Below are positions 59,958-64,000 of a stretch of DNA of 64,000 nt, piece after piece. The notes beneath the pieces are model-generated. The model did no database searches. It had not been told where the DNA came from and was given only the letters and a program-made list of their open reading frames with translations. Made by a program: the position numbers and the translations under genes. The stretch comes from Myxococcota bacterium (GTDB lineage: Bacteria; Myxococcota_A; UBA796; JAFGLY01), in assembly GCA_024276675.1 (NCBI GenBank), contig JAJRWT010000089.1:57413-121412 (forward strand), given 5' to 3'. Position 1 is the first letter of the stretch, and every line of letters begins with the position of its first letter.

Positions 59958-61067
59958 TTGCCTCCACGATCTACTTCGGAAGAGTCGGGGGTTGCCCGCA
60001 GCCTCCTGCTCCTTCTGGCGACCATTGTATCCGTGTTCTGGACATATGGCTTTTTCTGGGCAGGGGGCAACCCGTTCACGCATTATGATATTGCCCTGGA
60101 TTCCGCTCTCTTCTCCGCTTCCCTGATGGCCATTCTCCTGACACACGAGATGGCACATTATACCGTGGCCCGGATGCACGGTTTTCGCCTAAGCCTTCCC
60201 TATTTCATTCCCCTGCCTCTGGGTGTGGGGACCTTGGGGGCGATTATCAGGTTGCGCAGCCTTCCACGCTCCCGTACCGCCTTGTTGGAAATGGGAGCTG
60301 CGGGCCCCCTTGCAGGAGCCATGGTTGCCTTTTTCCTGCTAACCGTGGGCTTGCCTATGAACGGTCCCCCCGTGGCGGCGGAATCCCTGGGTGAGTACCA
60401 CCCGTTCTGGGAGTTGCTGTCCGGGTGGGCGAACTCTCTCCTGGGAGTATCTTTGTTCCAGCAACGGGAATGGCTGCCCGGTACGGACGTGGTCTACATT
60501 TTCAACGATCCCCTGGTTGTCAAGCTGATAGGCACAGCCATCACGGGTGCGCCGCCGGACCGCTACGCGGAGCTGCATCCAGTTGCCCTGGCTGGGTGGA
60601 TCGGTTGTTTGCTGACCGCCATCAATCTTCTTCCCATCGGGCAACTGGACGGCGGCCACGTGGCCGGCGCAATCTGGCCCAACGCCAGGCGACGTTCCAG
60701 GGTGCTTCTGGGGCTGGTATCCATCATGGGTCTGCTTGCTTGGCCTGGTTGGTTGATCTGGTCCCTGTTGATCTACAAGATCGGAGCCTGGCGGTCTTTG
60801 TCGGTGCCATCCAGTCCATCGCCATCTCTCAGGGCCCGGCTCTTGGCCGCGGCATCTCTCCTGGTGTTTGTCTTGACTTTCATGCCGACGCCAATCGAAA
60901 TGGAGCTGATGTCGTTTCCTGTTGCCGCCCAGGATAGCGTGGAAGCGGGAACACAGGATCCGCCTGACCGGCTGGTTTCGGGTGAGCAGCAGGAGTTGGC
61001 CCACCAGGATGGTATTTCGGTCGAGTCGAGCCTCGAAGGACTTTCACTTGAGGGGAGAGGCAGGTGA
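59958..61067 (+). CDS. Site-2-type protease (M50)
   Basis: 369 residues from TTG 59958 with AGGAGG upstream. A polytopic membrane protein. The zinc motif is HEMAH (63-67) in a helix (ASLMAILLTHEMAHYTVARM), with the third ligand in LLPIGQLDGGH near 230. LPLGVGTLGAIIRLRSLPRS between them is typical of S2P group-III proteins. A Glu/Ser-rich cytoplasmic tail after about 300. It should cleave a transmembrane substrate within the membrane; no anti-sigma factor lies nearby. It overlaps the next gene at GTGA. Confidence 0.85.
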   Translation: MPPRSTSEESGVARSLLLLLATIVSVFWTYGFFWAGGNPFTHYDIALDSALFSASLMAILLTHEMAHYTVARMHGFRLSLPYFIPLPLGVGTLGAIIRLRSLPRSRTALLEMGAAGPLAGAMVAFFLLTVGLPMNGPPVAAESLGEYHPFWELLSGWANSLLGVSLFQQREWLPGTDVVYIFNDPLVVKLIGTAITGAPPDRYAELHPVALAGWIGCLLTAINLLPIGQLDGGHVAGAIWPNARRRSRVLLGLVSIMGLLAWPGWLIWSLLIYKIGAWRSLSVPSSPSPSLRARLLAAASLLVFVLTFMPTPIEMELMSFPVAAQDSVEAGTQDPPDRLVSGEQQELAHQDGISVESSLEGLSLEGRGR

Positions 61068-61789
61068 GTATCTTCCGTTTCCCGGGACTGCTGGTGCCGG
61101 CTATCGCTTCGTCCCTGTGCGCTGCGGTCCTGGTTACGGCCATTTTCGCACGTGAGCGGGTGGTCGGGTTGATGAGCAGGGGTTTGCCAGGCGCGGCTGC
61201 AACGGTTTCAGGCGCCCTGCCAGGGCTTGCTGTTACGGATGATCACGATGAACCGATGGATACGGGGGGGGAATATGTGGATCTGGAACATCCCACTGAA
61301 GCGGACTGGACTTTCTTGTTGGAAACCCTTGAGCATGGGAAGCCAGAGGCCAGACGTTCGGCAGCAAGGGTGCTTCTACAGTTGGGTGGGGATCGAGCGG
61401 TGGCTCCACTGTTTCAACAGGCAGGTTCCCGGGAACCCGATGCGGCCTTCTTCTGCCTTGCTGCCTTGGAGATTCTACGGCTCCAGAAAAAAGAGGAAGC
61501 CATGGTTCAACTTTTATTGGCTCTGCAAGCCGAAGACCTTTCCCTGGGTTGTCGAGCAGAGGTGTCTGATCGTTTCGCGCTGCTGGGTGGGCGTGATCCG
61601 GAGGTAATTGTGGGTCTGGCGCGGCACGAGGACGAGCGCGTCCGTGCATTCGTCGGAGCTTTTCTGGTATCTTCCGATCCCATGCGGTATGCGGACGTAA
61701 TAGAAGAGCTGACAAGGGATGGCAGCGAACTTGTCAGGGAGCGAGTGACAGCGGCCCTTGGCTCCACCTCGTCCGGATTTTCCCGATGA
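61064..61789 (+). CDS. Membrane-anchored HEAT-repeat protein
   Basis: 241 residues; GTG overlaps the M50 stop. One N-terminal helix (about 7-27, FPGLLVPAIASSLCAAVLVT) anchors a periplasmic HEAT domain: EARRSAARVLLQLGGDRAVA, DAAFFCLAALEILRLQKKEE and ERVRAFVGAFLVSSDPMRYA. No catalytic motif. It shares the operon with the M50 protease and the LolA-like protein. It recalls the HEAT protein at 55840 in plan. Confidence 0.74.
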   Translation: MSIFRFPGLLVPAIASSLCAAVLVTAIFARERVVGLMSRGLPGAAATVSGALPGLAVTDDHDEPMDTGGEYVDLEHPTEADWTFLLETLEHGKPEARRSAARVLLQLGGDRAVAPLFQQAGSREPDAAFFCLAALEILRLQKKEEAMVQLLLALQAEDLSLGCRAEVSDRFALLGGRDPEVIVGLARHEDERVRAFVGAFLVSSDPMRYADVIEELTRDGSELVRERVTAALGSTSSGFSR

Positions 61790-63156
61790 GACGGCGTGGC
61801 GGACGGGCCATTCCCGAGGTGGGCGGGTTCCCCGCAAGAACAACTGGCTACGATATTCCAATGGACAACAACAAATCGGGATTGGGCAGGCGGATCCCAG
61901 TGCTGGCCTTGTGGCTTTGCATCGTTGTGGGTTTGTTTCTGCCCAGGAAGCTTCTCGCCGAAGCTCTATACCTGGAATCCGTGGGTGTGCCATCCAGGGA
62001 ACAAGCTCGTGGATTGCAGCAAGCAGCCCAGTCGGCTGGCTTTGAAGCAAGAGTGGTGCGCCGATTCCGGTCGGGAGTCGGTTGGGAGTTCGTGGTTCGT
62101 GTCGAAGGATTCGAGCAGAGAGATCAGGCGAAGGGAGCCGCTGAAGATCTGGCCAACGCCATTGGCTCCGATGTCTGTATGTATGTCCGTGTAGGAAGGG
62201 ACGTTCTCCCACTGGTGGAGATCTCACCAACGGCACCAGATGATCGGGAAGGTGCTCCAGGCACCGAGCGAGTGGCTGCTCCAGTCCCGGAACAAGACGA
62301 GCAGCCCTCCATGGTTCAAGACGAAGTGCCGCCTCCGGCGCTGGAAGCCAGCAGCGATAGCCATGGGCCAACGGAGCCCGCTGTTGCTGAAGCATCCACC
62401 TCGACCACGACGAGTGATTCGGAAGCATACGACTTGTTGGCATCTATATTGAGGGCTCACGGTGGGCGAATCGACGCCGTTCAAAAGCTCGGTAGCAATG
62501 CGGACATTCATTTCCGCTACGAGAGGGTGATCCGACAGCGAGGGAAGACCTTGCATGTATGGCATGACTACTGGCAGAATAGTAGTGACCGCAGGCTCGA
62601 TGTCAGAGTGTTGGAGGGTCCAGGCGTGGACAGCGTCGCCTTGCTGCGCAAGGATGGGGGGGCGTGGCTCGCTACGGAGGGGGGTATTCACGCCGTTGAT
62701 TCCAATTCCCTCAAAGAAATCCTGGATACCTTTCGACCCATCGAGGTATTCCGGCTGCTGTTACAGATCTCCACGATGGAGCCTGGGCAGGACGTTACAC
62801 TGAAAAGGCTGGAATCCACTGGAAGAAAGTCGGTTGACATGGTACAGATTCAAATGAAGGAAGGAGAGCCGGCCATCGTGGTCGAGGCCGATGCGCTGGA
62901 CCACAGGGTGCGTAGTCTTCGATTCAACAGCAAGTCCGGAGAGATCCGCTGGCGTTTTGCCGACTACCACGAACTGGAGTCCGGCCTGGTGCTGCCTTTC
63001 AAGATGGAGCGTATCGAGTCGGCGGAACCAACGGAAACCATCAGCATACTTGAACTGGTGCTGGGAGTCGAGGCCGACCCCGAATTGTTCCTGAAGGAAA
63101 GCCTTCCCGGTACTCTTCAGGACAGCGCGGCGGAACAAGGCGCGGGAAGTGGCTGA
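61786..63156 (+). CDS. Exported protein, SPOR-like domain and LolA-like fold
   Basis: 456 residues if started at ATG 61786, which overlaps the previous stop (ATGA). The ATG at 61861 gives a cleaner signal peptide (RRIPVLALWLCIVVGLFLPR) but lacks a ribosome binding site. After the signal, a SPOR-like repeat domain (about 60-120, GFEARVVRRFRSGVGWEFVV) and a Pro/Ser-rich linker lead to a C-terminal beta-barrel half (about 215-440) of LolA/LolB or MucB type (DILRAHGGRIDAV-like start, then FADYHELESGLVLPFKMERI). It may carry lipoproteins or bind lipid. It is the last gene of the M50 operon. Confidence 0.62.
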   Translation: MRRRGGRAIPEVGGFPARTTGYDIPMDNNKSGLGRRIPVLALWLCIVVGLFLPRKLLAEALYLESVGVPSREQARGLQQAAQSAGFEARVVRRFRSGVGWEFVVRVEGFEQRDQAKGAAEDLANAIGSDVCMYVRVGRDVLPLVEISPTAPDDREGAPGTERVAAPVPEQDEQPSMVQDEVPPPALEASSDSHGPTEPAVAEASTSTTTSDSEAYDLLASILRAHGGRIDAVQKLGSNADIHFRYERVIRQRGKTLHVWHDYWQNSSDRRLDVRVLEGPGVDSVALLRKDGGAWLATEGGIHAVDSNSLKEILDTFRPIEVFRLLLQISTMEPGQDVTLKRLESTGRKSVDMVQIQMKEGEPAIVVEADALDHRVRSLRFNSKSGEIRWRFADYHELESGLVLPFKMERIESAEPTETISILELVLGVEADPELFLKESLPGTLQDSAAEQGAGSG

Positions 63157-63234
63157 AAAGGTGTTGAAGGCGGGTTTTCCCAATCATGTCTCCGGGAACT
63201 GAACCCCCGTGGAACCGTGGTGGTATTTCACGGA

Positions 63235-63265
63235 TTGTTCATGACGCCAAGAACATGATGAACAA
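63235..63265. other. Inverted repeat upstream of the tRNA-tuf promoter
   Basis: TTGTTCAT (63235-63242) and ATGAACAA (63258-63265) form an 8-bp inverted repeat with a 15-nt loop, ending 12 nt before the -35 box. It could be an operator or an upstream activator site, or the end of the preceding transcript. No T-run follows. Confidence 0.4.
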
Positions 63266-63277
63266 GGCAAGTCGATG

Positions 63278-63306
63278 TTGACATCTCCAGCCTGGGGCAA
63301 TATATC
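63278..63306 (+). promoter_or_regulatory. Strong promoter of the tRNA-tuf operon
   Basis: TTGACA at 63278-63283, exactly 17 nt, then TATATC at 63301-63306. A GC-rich discriminator (GCGAGCC) follows, as in stringently controlled stable-RNA promoters. The first tRNA starts at 63352. Confidence 0.8.
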
Positions 63307-63351
63307 GCGAGCCCTGTACGCTTCTGGATTTGTGAGTGTTTGCGAAGTCTG

Positions 63352-63424
63352 GCTGGCGTAGCTCAATCGGCAGAGCAGCGGTTTTGTAAACCGCAGGTTG
63401 CGGGTTCAAGTCCCACCGCCAGCT
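63352..63424 (+). tRNA. tRNA-Thr(UGU)
   Basis: 73 nt. Acceptor GCTGGCG/CGCCAGC with T discriminator, anticodon arm GCGGT-TTTGTAA-ACCGC (UGU), T arm GCGGG-TTCAAGT-CCCAC. CCA is not encoded. Confidence 0.95.
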
Positions 63425-63488
63425 CTGTCTCATCAGGCCAGTTCTGTGAAAGCAATCGAAAAACAGGTTAGAAGCGCGAATCAAGTAT

Positions 63489-63571
63489 GGGGAGTTGCCC
63501 GAGCGGCCAAAGGGAGCGGGCTGTAAACCCGCCGGCATACGCCTACGGTGGTTCGAATCCACCACTCCCCA
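63489..63571 (+). tRNA. tRNA-Tyr(GUA)
   Basis: 83 nt with a long variable arm (class II). Acceptor GGGGAGT/ACTCCCC, A discriminator, anticodon arm GCGGG-CTGTAAA-CCCGC (GUA), T arm GGTGG-TTCGAAT-CCACC. CCA is encoded (63572-63574). Confidence 0.96.
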
Positions 63572-63617
63572 CCATGCCTCCCATCGCGCAGGATATTCAT
63601 CAATAACACAGTCCAGT

Positions 63618-63690
63618 GCGGGAATAGCTCAGTTGGTAGAGCATCAGCCTTCCAAGCTGAGGGTCGCGGGTTCGAGCCCCGTTTCCCGCT
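63618..63690 (+). tRNA. tRNA-Gly(UCC)
   Basis: 73 nt. Acceptor GCGGGAA/TTCCCGC, T discriminator, anticodon arm TCAGC-CTTCCAA-GCTGA (UCC), T arm GCGGG-TTCGAGC-CCCGT. CCA is encoded (63691-63693). Confidence 0.96.
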
Positions 63691-63706
63691 CCATCATAGA
63701 GGTCAA

Positions 63707-63778
63707 GCCCATGTAGCTCAGTGGTAGAGCACCTCCTTGGTAAGGAGGAGGTCACCGGTTCAAGTCCGGTCATGGGCT
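63707..63778 (+). tRNA. tRNA-Thr(GGU)
   Basis: 72 nt. Acceptor GCCCATG/CATGGGC, T discriminator, anticodon arm CCTCC-TTGGTAA-GGAGG (GGU), T arm ACCGG-TTCAAGT-CCGGT. CCA is encoded (63779-63781). tuf starts 84 nt later. Confidence 0.96.
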
Positions 63779-63793
63779 CCACCTCAAGTCACT

Positions 63794-63814
63794 CCGCACG
63801 CAAAAACGGTGCGG
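63794..63814 (+). other. Hairpin between tRNA-Thr(GGU) and tuf
   Basis: CCGCAC (63794-63799) pairs with GTGCGG (63809-63814) around a 9-nt A-rich loop. No T-run. It may be an RNase processing site that frees the tuf mRNA from the tRNA precursor. Confidence 0.5.
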
Positions 63815-63864
63815 ATGGTACCCTTCGGGTTATTCAACAACGTGCCTTCGAAAGGAAACAACCA

Positions 63865-64000
63865 ATGGCCAAGCAGAAGTTCGAGCGCACGAAGCCGCAT
63901 GTGAACATCGGTACGATCGGGCATGTGGACCACGGCAAGACAACCTTGACAGCAGCGATCACGCTGGTGTTGGCTGATTCCGGCAACGCGGAGTTTGTGC
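63865..64000 (+). CDS. tuf: Elongation factor Tu (3' partial)
   Basis: The first 45 codons from ATG 63865 (AAAGGAAAC upstream) up to the window edge. The product begins MAKQKFERTKPHVNIGTIG and carries the G1 motif GHVDHGKTTLT. EF-Tu brings aminoacyl-tRNA to the ribosome as a GTP complex. Co-transcription with the four tRNAs is implied by the single strong promoter and lack of a terminator between them. The usual E. coli reading after GKTTLTAAIT is also kept. Confidence 0.97.
   Translation, partial: MAKQKFERTKPHVNIGTIGHVDHGKTTLTAAITLVLADSGNAEFV

Overview
The window is GC-rich DNA from a Gram-negative, diderm bacterium. It has a type II secretion operon, many lipoprotein signal peptides, HflKC/FtsH and an exported LolA-like protein. 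The gspJ-K-L-M-N order with a PilM-like GspL, the FHA, DnaJ-TPR and HEAT proteins, a DUF503 gene beside infB, and lipoproteins with Asp/Thr-rich linkers suggest a deltaproteobacterial-type lineage (Myxococcota or a relative). That placement is an inference. The standard genetic code fits, all three stop codons are used, and GTG/TTG starts are common. I saw no rRNA, CRISPR array, insertion sequence or phage genes.

Layout. 1-5.3 kb: 3' end of a type II secretion operon (gspJ partial, gspK, L, M, N). 5.6-6.5 kb: purine nucleoside phosphorylase. 6.5-10.7 kb (minus): a three-gene operon of carbamoyltransferase, FGE-fold lipoprotein and polytopic membrane protein. 11-19.3 kb: mixed small genes (TM2-type protein, SDR, TrmK, membrane pseudokinase, DUF374 acyltransferase, cyclic-nucleotide-binding protein, UshA-like lipoprotein) with three short proteins of basic or hydrophobic N-terminus and Pro-rich tail. 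19.6-25.3 kb: a tightly overlapped operon of an EamA-transporter/SPFH fusion, HflC, a third SPFH protein and an alkaline-phosphatase-superfamily protein. 25.4-29.6 kb: Trm112-like protein, GT9 glycosyltransferase, an exported HEAT-cyclophilin fusion (minus) and an RNHCP protein.

29.6-39.4 kb is the information-processing core: tilS, ftsH, then rimP-nusA-ylxR/L7Ae-infB-ylxP. An intrinsic terminator ends 10 nt before the rimP start, with a promoter candidate upstream of it, which looks like an attenuator. 39.5-49.8 kb: SPOR protein, LysM protein, dprA, topA (minus), xerC-hslV-hslU and a DnaJ-TPR protein. 49.8-52.4 kb: a large lipoprotein with a PHP/CehA-like fold that has lost its metal ligands. 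52.5-53.9 kb: tRNA-Lys and tRNA-Glu, a tRNA-like fragment, an RHH-GNAT toxin-antitoxin module with a palindromic operator, and repeats; this is the most island-like stretch. 53.9-56.8 kb: argF, a double-FHA protein, an exported HEAT protein and yggT.

57-59.8 kb: an M30 (hyicolysin)-like exported protein with a ruined HEXXH motif, separated from its lipoprotein signal by one in-frame TAA. 60-63.2 kb: M50 protease, HEAT protein and LolA-like exported protein in an overlapping operon. 63.3-64 kb: a strong promoter, then tRNA-Thr(UGU), Tyr(GUA), Gly(UCC), Thr(GGU) and tuf, the same order as E. coli thrU-tyrU-glyT-thrT-tufB.

A recurring theme is cell-envelope proteins that keep an enzyme fold but lack its catalytic residues: a pseudokinase, a degenerate PHP protein and a degenerate M30 peptidase.
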